Positions 1 through 5,789 of a DNA stretch of 7,314 nt are shown here, one piece after another. Below the pieces are notes generated by a model. It saw nothing but the letters and a program-made list of their open reading frames with translations, made no database searches and was not told the DNA's origin. Origin of the DNA: a bacterium. Its GTDB lineage: Bacteria; 4484-113; JALSIF01. The translations under genes were made by a program, and so were the position numbers. The stretch spans positions 1 through 7,314 of the forward strand of contig JALSIF010000317.1 of assembly GCA_026981635.1 (NCBI GenBank), read 5' to 3'. Positions within the stretch are counted from its first letter, which is position 1; each line of letters begins with the position of its first letter.

Positions 1-436
1 CGTGGACGAGAGCGACGCCGAGTTCATCGTCCCCGACCTTATCGCCGATGATGAGGAGCTGATGGCGGTGTGGCAGGAGGCCATCGCCCACTCCCTCATG
101 GCCTACCGCAGGCTTTGCGAGATGCTCTCTGTCAAGGTGGAGAAACGCTTCCCCGAGATGAAGAAGACCTACCGCAGAAAGCTGGTCCGCCAGACCGCCC
201 GCTCTGTCCTACCCAACGCCACCGAGACCAAGATCCTCATCACCGCCAATGCCCGGGCCTTGCGCCACTTCATTGAGATGCGGGCGGCAGAGGGCGCCGA
301 CCGGGAGATCCGGGTGCTGGCGGTAAAGGTGCTTGAGCTCATGCAACGTGAGGCGCCAAACATCTTCTTTGACTTTGAGGTCTACACCGCTGACGACGGG
401 GCGCCGGCCGCAAGGCCCGCCTACAGCAAGGTCTAG
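1..436 (+). CDS. thyX: Flavin-dependent thymidylate synthase ThyX, C-terminal part (5' end outside window)
   Basis: ThyX makes dTMP from dUMP using methylene-tetrahydrofolate, with FAD and NADPH as reductants, in the cytoplasm. About 144 C-terminal residues are visible; the reading frame is open to the window edge, so the GTG at base 2 is not taken as the start. The family's C-terminal signature is clear: an A-R-S-V-L-P segment, then N-A-R-A-L-R-H-F-I-E-M-R, then A-D-R-E-I-R, and a final A-P-N-I-F-F-D-F-E segment. From memory of the family, the arginine of the E-M-R segment corresponds to a dUMP-contacting position. The A-D-x-E-I-R form matches the mycobacterial-type enzyme rather than the A-Q-x-E-I form of Thermotoga. 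The catalytic R-H-R-x7-S flavin motif lies upstream, outside the window. The gene ends 34 bases before the convergent aldehyde dehydrogenase gene. Confidence 0.93.
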   Translation, partial: VDESDAEFIVPDLIADDEELMAVWQEAIAHSLMAYRRLCEMLSVKVEKRFPEMKKTYRRKLVRQTARSVLPNATETKILITANARALRHFIEMRAAEGADREIRVLAVKVLELMQREAPNIFFDFEVYTADDGAPAARPAYSKV

Positions 437-439
437 GAA

Positions 440-480
440 GGGAGAGCTCTGGGCGGGGGGGAATATCCCCCTACCCTCCC
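440..480. terminator. Possible bidirectional hairpin between convergent genes
   Basis: Between the thyX stop and the end of the aldehyde dehydrogenase gene, 457-462 (five G and an A) pairs with 466-471 (T and five C) around a three-base loop. An outer pairing of GGGAG at 440-444 with CTCCC at 476-480 is also possible. The hairpin overlaps the last codons of the leftward gene. No U-run follows on either strand, so this is not a textbook intrinsic terminator. Convergent placement is the main support. Confidence 0.35.
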
Positions 481-2093
481 CGGCGGCGGCGCAGGAAGTC
501 CTCCACCATGCGGCGGATCTGCTCTTCACTGAGGGCAAACTGATCGTTTCCCGCCGGCCTTCCCGCCACCACGGTGGGCTGACCCACCGCTGGTGCAGTC
601 CCGGCTAGGGCGGCTCCTCCCCCCTCCTCGATGGGCACCTGGCCCACCATGGAGCGGGAGGGAGAGGGCCTCAGGCTGCCCTGCTCCCTAAAAGTTGGCA
701 GGGGCTTGTCGGTGTAGCCGTTTTTGGCCCTAACCATCTCCCAGGGGACCGACTCGTAGGCCAGCCTTTTTCGGTTGATGAGATGGAGGGGGGTGATGTT
801 GTCGCTGGTGGCACTGCCCCCCCAGGTTCCGCTGCCCAGGGTCATGGCGGGGGGCAGGTTGGTGGTTAGTCCGATGGAGCCCTGGGAGGCGGGGGTGTTT
901 ACCAGGATGCGAAAGACCGGCTTTTCCAGGGCGAAGGCCATGATCACCTCGGGGTCCTCGCCGTGCACCACCAGGGTGTGGCCCACCCCGCCCAGGTTTA
1001 CGATCTCAATGCAGCGCCGGCAGCCCTCCCGCCAGTCCTCCACCTCCCAGAAGCAGATCACCGGCGAGAGCTTTTCCCGGGTGAGGGGATAGTCCCGGCC
1101 CACCGCGGGCTCTTCCACCACAATCATGGGGGTCCCCTCGGGGATCGAAAAGCCTGCCCACTCGGCCAGCACCCAGGGGGCCTGGCCGACGATCTTGGGG
1201 CTTATGCGCCCCCCGGGAAACATCAGCTCCTGAAGCTTTGCCGTCTCCTCCCGGCTGGCGAAGTAGCAGCCCCGGCTCAGGAGCACCTCCCGCGCCTGGG
1301 GTGCCACCTTGCGGTCCACCACGATGGACTGCTCGCTGGAGCAGATCACTCCCCAGTCAAAGGTCTTGGAGGCGATGATGTCGTCAATCGCCTTCTCCAC
1401 ATTGGCCGACTGGTGGATGTAGGCGGGGACATTGCCCGGCCCCACCCCCAGGGCGGGGTTGCCGCTGGAGTAAGCCGCCCGCACCATGGCGGTGCCACCG
1501 GTGGCCAGGATAATGCCAGTGAGCCGGTGGCCCATCAGCTCCTTGGTCCCCTCCAGGGTGACATTGTGGATGGACTGGACGGTGGCACGGGGAGCACCGG
1601 CTCTTACTGCCGCCTGGTCAAGCAGGTCGCAGAGCTCGGCGATGCACTTTCTGGTCCTGGGGTGGGGAGCAAACACCACCGGGTTGCGGGACTTTACGCT
1701 GATCAGGGCCTTGTATATGACGGTGCTGGTGGGGTTGGTGGAGGGAGTGATGCCTGCCACAATCCCCACCGGCACGGCTATCTCAGCGATGCCCAGCTCC
1801 CGGTCCTCGGCGATCACCCCGACGGTGCGCAGGGGAAGGATAAACTCCAGCACCCGATCGGTGGCGAAGCGGTTCTTCATCTCCTTGTGATCGGGCCTGC
1901 CGTAGCCGGTCTCCTGGTGGGCCAGCTCGGCAAAGTGGCGGGCCTTCTCCCGTGCCGCCTCGGCCATGGCTATGCAGATCTGGTCAACCTGCTCTTGGGA
2001 AAACTCCTTCAGGGCGTGGTAGGCCAGCTCGGCCGCCCGCAGGCGGTCCCTCACCTCCTGGATGGAGCGAATGTCGGGGTCAAGTTCAGCCAT
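471..2093 (-). CDS. CoA-acylating aldehyde dehydrogenase, microcompartment type, with C-terminal encapsulation-peptide-like helix
   Basis: This enzyme is predicted to oxidise an aldehyde to acyl-CoA with NAD+ and CoA, as the core aldehyde dehydrogenase of a metabolosome. The 540-residue protein has the AdhE/EutE/PduP-type catalytic domain at about residues 10-455. Visible motifs are T-P-S-T-N-P-T-S-T at 116-124, S-P/A-P-H-P-R-type motif near 142-146, G-V-G-P-G-N-V-P at 216-223, and the nucleophile Cys251 in G-V-I-C-S-S-E-Q-S. The L-G-S-G-T-W-G-G segment near 419-426 is also family-typical. Residues from about 466 to 518 form a Pro/Gly/Ala-rich linker, and 519-537 form an amphipathic helix (L-S-E-E-Q-I-R-R-M-V-E-D-F-L), the usual design of a cargo-targeting peptide for a BMC shell. 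The domain lacks the iron alcohol dehydrogenase half of AdhE. An in-frame TAG lies three codons before the ATG at 2093, so no longer ATG start exists. The nearest purine-rich Shine-Dalgarno-like stretch is 14 bases upstream, unusually far. It follows two shell-protein genes. The exact aldehyde is unknown. Confidence 0.94.
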   Translation of the reverse strand: MAELDPDIRSIQEVRDRLRAAELAYHALKEFSQEQVDQICIAMAEAAREKARHFAELAHQETGYGRPDHKEMKNRFATDRVLEFILPLRTVGVIAEDRELGIAEIAVPVGIVAGITPSTNPTSTVIYKALISVKSRNPVVFAPHPRTRKCIAELCDLLDQAAVRAGAPRATVQSIHNVTLEGTKELMGHRLTGIILATGGTAMVRAAYSSGNPALGVGPGNVPAYIHQSANVEKAIDDIIASKTFDWGVICSSEQSIVVDRKVAPQAREVLLSRGCYFASREETAKLQELMFPGGRISPKIVGQAPWVLAEWAGFSIPEGTPMIVVEEPAVGRDYPLTREKLSPVICFWEVEDWREGCRRCIEIVNLGGVGHTLVVHGEDPEVIMAFALEKPVFRILVNTPASQGSIGLTTNLPPAMTLGSGTWGGSATSDNITPLHLINRKRLAYESVPWEMVRAKNGYTDKPLPTFREQGSLRPSPSRSMVGQVPIEEGGGAALAGTAPAVGQPTVVAGRPAGNDQFALSEEQIRRMVEDFLRRRRGG

Positions 2094-2139
2094 GGCCCAC
2101 TAGCCGGCTCCCTCCCACCTCCGAGGCAAAGCTCTCACC

Positions 2140-2664
2140 TCAGATGCGACCAAGCTTTCTGAAGGCGTCCAGCAGTTCCTGCTTGGTCGCACTGCTGATC
2201 TCCCTGCCAGAGAGGGGGAAGTTCTCCGTCCGCCGGGCCAGATTCCTCAACTCCCTCACGGACAGACCTTCCAGAGCTCCTCCCTCACCGGAAGCAATAC
2301 GAGATGGTGATGGCTCCCTTCCTCCGCTCTGTCCTTGGGGGACCTCCCTCCTCCCCAGGGTCCGCAGTTTCTCCACCCGAGGACTCTTAAGAAGCTCATC
2401 CACCATCCCGTGGGGGCGAGGAATCACATGGACGAAGAGAAGCTCCCCCACTCTCTGGGCAGCCGCAGCTGCCGCATCCACTGCCGCCTTGACCGCCCCC
2501 ACCTCGCCCAGGAAGTAGACCGTCATCAGTCCACCGCTGGAGCGCTCCTTCCTGAGCAGGGTGACGTCGGCGGCCTTGAGGCCTGCATCGGCCGCTTCAA
2601 TCATGCCGACCAACCCGCGGGTCTCAACCATGCCCAGGGCCCTGTCGGCATACCGGTCAGCCAT
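2140..2664 (-). CDS. BMC-H shell protein with 80-residue C-terminal extension (SAP/Rho-N-like tail)
   Basis: Residues 9 to about 93 form a hexamer-type bacterial microcompartment (BMC) domain, with A-L-G-M-V-E-T-R-G at 9-17, the edge lysine in [18 protein letters not shown] at 53-64, and V-I-P-R-P-H at 80-85. By hand alignment about 70% of these residues match the neighbouring BMC-H, so the two genes look like a tandem duplication. The pore loop differs: R-S-S-G-G at 41-45 instead of V-I-G-G-G. After the domain come a polar Gly/Ser/Pro linker (about 94-132) and a predicted helical unit at 134-172. That unit has [10 protein letters not shown] and then [13 protein letters not shown], which recalls the helix-extended-helix pattern of SAP and Rho N-terminal domains. 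A plain BMC-H is 90-105 residues, so the 174-residue length is clearly extended. The ATG at 2664 has a strong ribosome site and follows the upstream stop by 12 bases. The tail's role is unknown: nucleic acid or cargo binding are possibilities. Confidence 0.95.
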   Translation of the reverse strand: MADRYADRALGMVETRGLVGMIEAADAGLKAADVTLLRKERSSGGLMTVYFLGEVGAVKAAVDAAAAAAQRVGELLFVHVIPRPHGMVDELLKSPRVEKLRTLGRREVPQGQSGGREPSPSRIASGEGGALEGLSVRELRNLARRTENFPLSGREISSATKQELLDAFRKLGRI

Positions 2665-2668
2665 GAAG

Positions 2669-2675
2669 ACCTCCT
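2669..2675 (-). promoter_or_regulatory. Strong ribosome binding site for the extended BMC-H gene
   Basis: Reading leftwards, AGGAGGT lies four bases before the ATG at 2664, just after the stop codon of the preceding BMC-H gene. It fixes the start and suggests coupled translation of the two shell genes. Confidence 0.8.
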
Positions 2676-2676
2676 G

Positions 2677-2985
2677 CTAGGTCTCCTTCCCCACCCGCTC
2701 GGTGTAGCCACCGGGGATGATGGTCTCCACCTCAGCGTGGGGCCGCGGGATGACATGGACGCTTTTTAGCTCGCCCACCCGCTGGGCCGCGGCAGCCCCC
2801 GCATCTACCGCCGCCTTGACCGCGCCCACCTCACCGCGGACGAAGACGGTGACGAAGCCGCCGCCGATCACCTCCTTGCCCACCAGGTGGACATCGGCTG
2901 CCTTGACCATGGCATCGGCAGCCTCAATGGACCCGACCAGACCGCGGGTCTCAATCATCCCGAGGGCTATCTCCCTGATGTCCAT
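2677..2985 (-). CDS. Canonical BMC-H hexameric microcompartment shell protein (PduA/EutM/CcmK family)
   Basis: Proteins of this family form flat hexamers that tile the facets of a bacterial microcompartment, with a central pore for metabolites. The 102-residue product is the normal single-domain length. It has [12 protein letters not shown] at 7-18, the conserved edge lysine at 28 (M-V-K-A-A-D), the pore loop V-I-G-G-G at 39-43, [13 protein letters not shown] at 51-63, and V-I-P-R-P-H at 78-83. The reading frame is open further upstream to 3096, but that would overlap the lipoprotein gene. The extra residues are also polar and unlike any BMC protein. The ATG at 2985, which gives M-D-I-R-E-I-A-L-G, has a Shine-Dalgarno sequence and matches family N-termini. 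It is followed after 12 bases by its extended paralogue. Together they would be facet components of the shell serving the downstream aldehyde dehydrogenase. Confidence 0.96.
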   Translation of the reverse strand: MDIREIALGMIETRGLVGSIEAADAMVKAADVHLVGKEVIGGGFVTVFVRGEVGAVKAAVDAGAAAAQRVGELKSVHVIPRPHAEVETIIPGGYTERVGKET

Positions 2986-2995
2986 CTTTCCTGTG

Positions 2996-3003
2996 ACCTC
3001 CCC
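2996..3003 (-). promoter_or_regulatory. Ribosome binding site that decides the BMC-H start
   Basis: GGGGAGGT (leftward strand) ends ten bases before the ATG at 2985, and a second, weaker AGGA sits three bases further on from the start. This supports the 102-residue start over the longer frame beginning at 3096. The rest of the 64-base gap to the lipoprotein stop at 3050 shows no convincing promoter. Confidence 0.65.
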
Positions 3004-3049
3004 AGTTAGAGCCTTGCTCGTTGCTCCCTGTCTATCTTCGGTTCTTCCC

Positions 3050-3475
3050 TCAGCGGCCAAATCCGAAGGAGGGTGGCCCGAAGCCTTTTTCCTCACTCTC
3101 CTCTGGAGATTTAACTTTCACCGTCAGCTTTACCGTCCTGCCCGGCTTAAGAACGACCTGGCTTACATCAGCCTCCATCACGGTACCCTTCGCCGTTTTT
3201 ATGGTCAGGTTGTAGGTTGCAGGAGGAACCTTAGATAAAACCACGACCCCATTGTCAGGTACCGACTGGACTATCCGGTCCTGAACTGATGAGCTACCTA
3301 TCGGTTCCAGCACCACCTGGACAAATCCGCGCCGCATACCGGTCTGAGCGTCCACCACGGTGATGGCGATGGTGCCAGGGTAGTCCTTGAACTTGCCACA
3401 GCTGGTGGAAACGGCCAGGAGAAGGGCCATCACCCCGCCTGCCAGTCCTGCCAGGATAGCCTTGCGCATGGTCAT
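3050..3475 (-). CDS. Small probable lipoprotein with a single beta-sandwich-like domain, function unknown
   Basis: The 141-residue product starts M-T-M-R-K-A, followed by a hydrophobic segment at about 7-22 and a cysteine at 26 (A-V-S-T-S-C-G-K). This resembles a lipoprotein signal peptide, although the lipobox S-T-S-C is weak because it lacks the usual leucine at -3. Residues of about 33-123 are rich in alternating hydrophobic positions. They include [13 protein letters not shown] and [14 protein letters not shown], a pattern typical of carboxypeptidase-regulatory-like (transthyretin-like) beta-sandwich domains. The C-terminus is a charged then Gly/Phe/Pro-rich tail. A second ATG at 3469 is spaced better from GGGGAG (six bases), so the true start may be two codons later. 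It begins ten bases after the purM stop and precedes the shell genes on the same strand. An envelope protein has no obvious role in a cytosolic microcompartment, so its place here may be incidental. Confidence 0.75.
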   Translation of the reverse strand: MTMRKAILAGLAGGVMALLLAVSTSCGKFKDYPGTIAITVVDAQTGMRRGFVQVVLEPIGSSSVQDRIVQSVPDNGVVVLSKVPPATYNLTIKTAKGTVMEADVSQVVLKPGRTVKLTVKVKSPEESEEKGFGPPSFGFGR

Positions 3476-3485
3476 CTCCCCGTGC

Positions 3486-4538
3486 TCACCTTTCCAAGCC
3501 TAGCAGCCTCACCTCGCCCTTTCCTTCAACCAACCTCCCACAAACAAACCCTTCAAACCCTGCCTGGGTGGCAACCTCCACTGCTTTGCCCTCATCCCCT
3601 GTTGCCACAACTGCCAGGTAGCCTGCCCCCATGTTGAAGGTGTGCCACATCTCTTTAGGGGACACCCCACCACGGGCGGCGATTATAGCAAACACCTTTG
3701 GGGTGGGGATGGAGCAGGTATCCACTTCAGCGTCAAGCCCGGCCGGCAAGACCCGGGCCAGGTTGTCCTCAATGCCGCCCCCCGAAACGTGGACCAGCGC
3801 CTTAAGACCAACTCCTTCTTCCCTGAGCCTTGCCACCAGCGGGGCATAGCAAAGGGTTGGGCGAAGCAGGGCATCAACCAGAGCCTCCCCGAGCTCCTCC
3901 CAGGGGCGCGTCCACTCCTCATCACCGAGCCCCTCAAACACCCTGCGCACCAGGGTGTAGCCGTTGCAGTGGACCCCGCTTGAGGCAAAGCCCACCACCA
4001 CATCGCCCGGCTCCATGAGCTCCGGCCTGGGGAGGGGGTCCCCCTCAAGCCTGCCCAGGCCAAAACCTACCAGCTCATAGGTCCCCGGAGGATAGAGGTC
4101 CCCCAGTTCTGCGATCTCCCCCCCCACCAGGGCCGCTCCGATCCGGGAACACTCCTCGGCCATCCCCGCCACCAGCTCCTCAATCACCTCCGGCACCACC
4201 CGGTGGATGCCTATGTAGTCCAGAAGGAGCATGGGGCGGGCGTCGGTAGCCACCACATCGTTCATCACCGCCGCCACCAGGTCCCTGCCCGCATCCCGGT
4301 GGCGGCCAAAGCGGCTGCTTAAAAGAAGCTTTGAGCCCACTCCGTCGGTGCTGGCGGCAAGCAGGGAGCCGTCGGGAAGCCGGTAGAGGGCAGCAAATCC
4401 CCCCACCGAGGAGACCACCTCCGGGCCCAGGGTGTTCTTAACCAGGCGCCTTATGCGGGAGACCGCCTCGTCTTGGGCGGCGATGTCCACCCCCGCCTCC
4501 TTGTAGCTAAGGCCCCTCTTCTCGCCCTCACTTCCCAC
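3486..4538 (-). CDS. purM: Phosphoribosylformylglycinamidine cyclo-ligase (AIR synthetase)
   Basis: PurM closes the imidazole ring in purine synthesis: FGAM and ATP give AIR, ADP and phosphate. The 350-residue length is normal. Motifs appear in order: S-Y-K-E-A-G-V-D-I at 11-19, G-G-F-A-A-L at 46-51, S-T-D-G-V-G-S-K-L at 63-71, M-N-D-V-V-A-T-D-A-R-P at 92-102 followed by L-L-L-D-Y-I-G, G-G-E-I-A-E-L at 139-145, S-S-G-V-H-C-N-G-Y-T-L at 186-196, H-V-S-G-G-G-I-E-D-N-L at 250-260, and F-N-M-G-A-G at 301-306. Isoleucine at 142 replaces the threonine common at that place. The start is GTG at 4538, chosen because it puts the A-G-V-D-I motif at the usual distance. It has no Shine-Dalgarno, but a TAGACT box lies six bases upstream, so the transcript may be leaderless. 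It is divergent from recF and is the first gene of the leftward run that continues into the lipoprotein and microcompartment genes. Confidence 0.96.
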   Translation of the reverse strand: MGSEGEKRGLSYKEAGVDIAAQDEAVSRIRRLVKNTLGPEVVSSVGGFAALYRLPDGSLLAASTDGVGSKLLLSSRFGRHRDAGRDLVAAVMNDVVATDARPMLLLDYIGIHRVVPEVIEELVAGMAEECSRIGAALVGGEIAELGDLYPPGTYELVGFGLGRLEGDPLPRPELMEPGDVVVGFASSGVHCNGYTLVRRVFEGLGDEEWTRPWEELGEALVDALLRPTLCYAPLVARLREEGVGLKALVHVSGGGIEDNLARVLPAGLDAEVDTCSIPTPKVFAIIAARGGVSPKEMWHTFNMGAGYLAVVATGDEGKAVEVATQAGFEGFVCGRLVEGKGEVRLLGLER

Positions 4539-4544
4539 GGGGAA

Positions 4545-4550
4545 AGTCTA
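4545..4550 (-). promoter_or_regulatory. Possible -10 box for purM (TAGACT), leaderless arrangement
   Basis: Reading leftwards, TAGACT sits six bases before the GTG start of purM. It matches TATAAT at four of six positions and the TAnnnT pattern seen upstream of leaderless genes in several high-GC phyla. No Shine-Dalgarno is present between it and the start, and no -35 was found. Confidence 0.4.
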
Positions 4551-4589
4551 GCGCCCATCCCCTGATCCCCGGGGGCAGGCTGGCGGCCA

Positions 4590-4595
4590 TATAAT
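4590..4595 (+). promoter_or_regulatory. Perfect -10 box for recF (TATAAT), leaderless arrangement
   Basis: TATAAT ends seven bases before the GTG start of recF at 4603. Transcription starting about seven bases past the box would begin at or next to the start codon, giving an mRNA with no leader. There is no Shine-Dalgarno upstream of the GTG. There is no recognisable -35 and no extended TGn element. A perfect AT hexamer in such GC-rich sequence is unlikely to be chance. Confidence 0.65.
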
Positions 4596-4602
4596 CGCTC
4601 AG

Positions 4603-5775
4603 GTGTTCCTTTCCCGCCTCACTCTGCGCCACTTCCGAAACTTTGACCAGCAGACCCTTTCCCCCTTTGCCGGCCGCAACCTCATCTTCGGCCAGAACGC
4701 TCAGGGCAAGACCAACCTGATTGAGGCCATCCACCTGCTCACCTACCTGCGCTCCTTTCGCACCGGCCGGGAGCGGGAGCTCATCATGCGGGGAAGGGAG
4801 TGGGCGATGATTGAGGCAGAACTCATGAGCAGCCGCCGGGGTCGGGAACACATCCGGCTGGTCCTGCGCGGCGGGCAGAAGTACCTTCGGGTAAACGGTG
4901 CCCCGGTAGCCCGCCAGGAAGACTACCTGGGGCTGGTGCTGGCCCACTTCTTCATCCCCTCCGACCTGAGGCTGATTGCCGGTGAGCCCCGCGAGCGACG
5001 GGCCCTGCTGGACGTGGAGGTGGTGCGCGCCTTGCCCCGCTCGGCAGCCCACATTCGTGCCTACTACGAGCTCTTGGACCAGCGAAACGCCCTACTTCGT
5101 GAGCTTGCCCAGCAGGAAGGGCCGCCCCCGGAGAGCACCCACAGGCTCCTTCGCCAGTACGGCGCCCAGCTTGCCGAGGAGGGCAGCCGGCTGGTGGAGG
5201 CGCGCATGCGCCTGCTTGCCGAGATTATCCCCCGCACCGAGCGCTTCTACCGCAAGATGAGCGGTGGGCGGGAGACCCTTGCCCTAACCTACCGCACCTA
5301 CTGGGGGGAGGAGGTAGCACCAGAGCAGTTTGACCCCCGGGGCTACCGGCAGAGGATGGAGCAGGACCTTAGTGGCGAGCTCTTTAGGGAGATTGAGATC
5401 GGCCACACCCGTGCTGGGCCCCACCGGGACGACCTGGAGTTTGCCCTGGAGGGGAGGCTGGTGAAGAACTTTGGCAGCCAGGGCCAGATGCGAAGTGCGG
5501 TGCTCGCCTTCAAGCTTGCCCTGTGCGAATTTACCGCCGACTATGGAGAGCCGCCCATCCTCTGCCTGGACGACGCCCTAAGCGAGCTTGACGATGCAAG
5601 AAGGCTGAGGCTAGTTGAGATACTGGGCGAAATCCGCCTGGGCCAGGTCTTTATTACTGCCGCCAGCAGAAGGGAGTGCGCTCCGCTGGAGGGGCAGATG
5701 GCCAAGCTCTTTCTGGTGGAGGCGGGCACCATCAGGGAGCTTACCGAGCCCCTCGGGGCAGGCGGGGCCGATTAA
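4603..5775 (+). CDS. recF: DNA replication and repair protein RecF
   Basis: RecF is an SMC-like ATPase that works with RecO and RecR to load RecA on gapped DNA at stalled forks. The 390-residue product begins M-F-L-S-R-L-T-L-R-H-F-R-N-F, as expected for the family, which supports the GTG start. Walker A is G-Q-N-A-Q-G-K-T at 30-37. An F-I-P-S-D-L segment at 117-122 leads into G-E-P-R-E-R-R-A-L-L-D at 127-137. G-P-H-R-D-D is at 272-277. The signature region is F-G-S-Q-G-Q-M-R-S at 290-298, and Walker B with D-loop is L-C-L-D-D-A-L-S-E-L-D at 320-330. It is slightly longer than the usual 360-375 residues, with extra residues at the C-terminus. It is followed by mutS after 14 bases, so the two are probably cotranscribed. 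No dnaA, dnaN or gyr genes are adjacent, unlike the common recF location. Confidence 0.96.
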   Translation: MFLSRLTLRHFRNFDQQTLSPFAGRNLIFGQNAQGKTNLIEAIHLLTYLRSFRTGRERELIMRGREWAMIEAELMSSRRGREHIRLVLRGGQKYLRVNGAPVARQEDYLGLVLAHFFIPSDLRLIAGEPRERRALLDVEVVRALPRSAAHIRAYYELLDQRNALLRELAQQEGPPPESTHRLLRQYGAQLAEEGSRLVEARMRLLAEIIPRTERFYRKMSGGRETLALTYRTYWGEEVAPEQFDPRGYRQRMEQDLSGELFREIEIGHTRAGPHRDDLEFALEGRLVKNFGSQGQMRSAVLAFKLALCEFTADYGEPPILCLDDALSELDDARRLRLVEILGEIRLGQVFITAASRRECAPLEGQMAKLFLVEAGTIRELTEPLGAGGAD

Positions 5776-5789
5776 GATAGGGCCAGCCC

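Larger units (their letters stand above)
4539..4602. promoter_or_regulatory. Divergent intergenic region between purM and recF
   Basis: These 64 bases must hold both outward promoters unless distant ones are used. Each edge carries a -10-like box next to a GTG start (described separately). Between them lies the palindrome CCCCGGGG at 4567-4574 and, on the leftward strand, two close copies of GGGGAT, which could be an operator or chance in GC-rich DNA. No TTGACA-like -35 was found at normal spacing for either side. Confidence 0.6.

Noticed and set aside
280-310. A-D-R-E-I-R in ThyX in place of the A-Q-x-E-I form, as a possible unusual active-site change
   Set aside because: The A-D-x-E-I-R form is known in mycobacterial-type ThyX, so it is a lineage marker rather than an anomaly.
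480-492. CGG repeat near the end of the aldehyde dehydrogenase gene
   Set aside because: It simply encodes the run of arginine codons at the C-terminus; too short to be a meaningful repeat.
963-2162. A 399-residue rightward open frame opposite the aldehyde dehydrogenase gene
   Set aside because: It is antisense to a gene with clear family motifs, its composition is Gly/His/Leu-rich, and it matches no family I recognise. Long shadow frames are expected in GC-rich DNA.
3073-3090. Short GC hairpin followed by five T on the + strand, resembling a terminator
   Set aside because: The stem is only about three base pairs, it points rightwards where no rightward gene exists, and it lies inside the lipoprotein coding region.
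3025-3090. Possible internal promoter (TTGGCC and GATAGA, leftward) ahead of the BMC-H gene
   Set aside because: Both hexamers match consensus poorly and spacing is 18 bases; not better than chance, so not called as a feature.
2986-3096. N-terminal extension of the canonical BMC-H frame up to 3096
   Set aside because: It would overlap the lipoprotein gene and add 37 polar residues unlike BMC proteins; the ATG at 2985 has a ribosome site and matches family N-termini.
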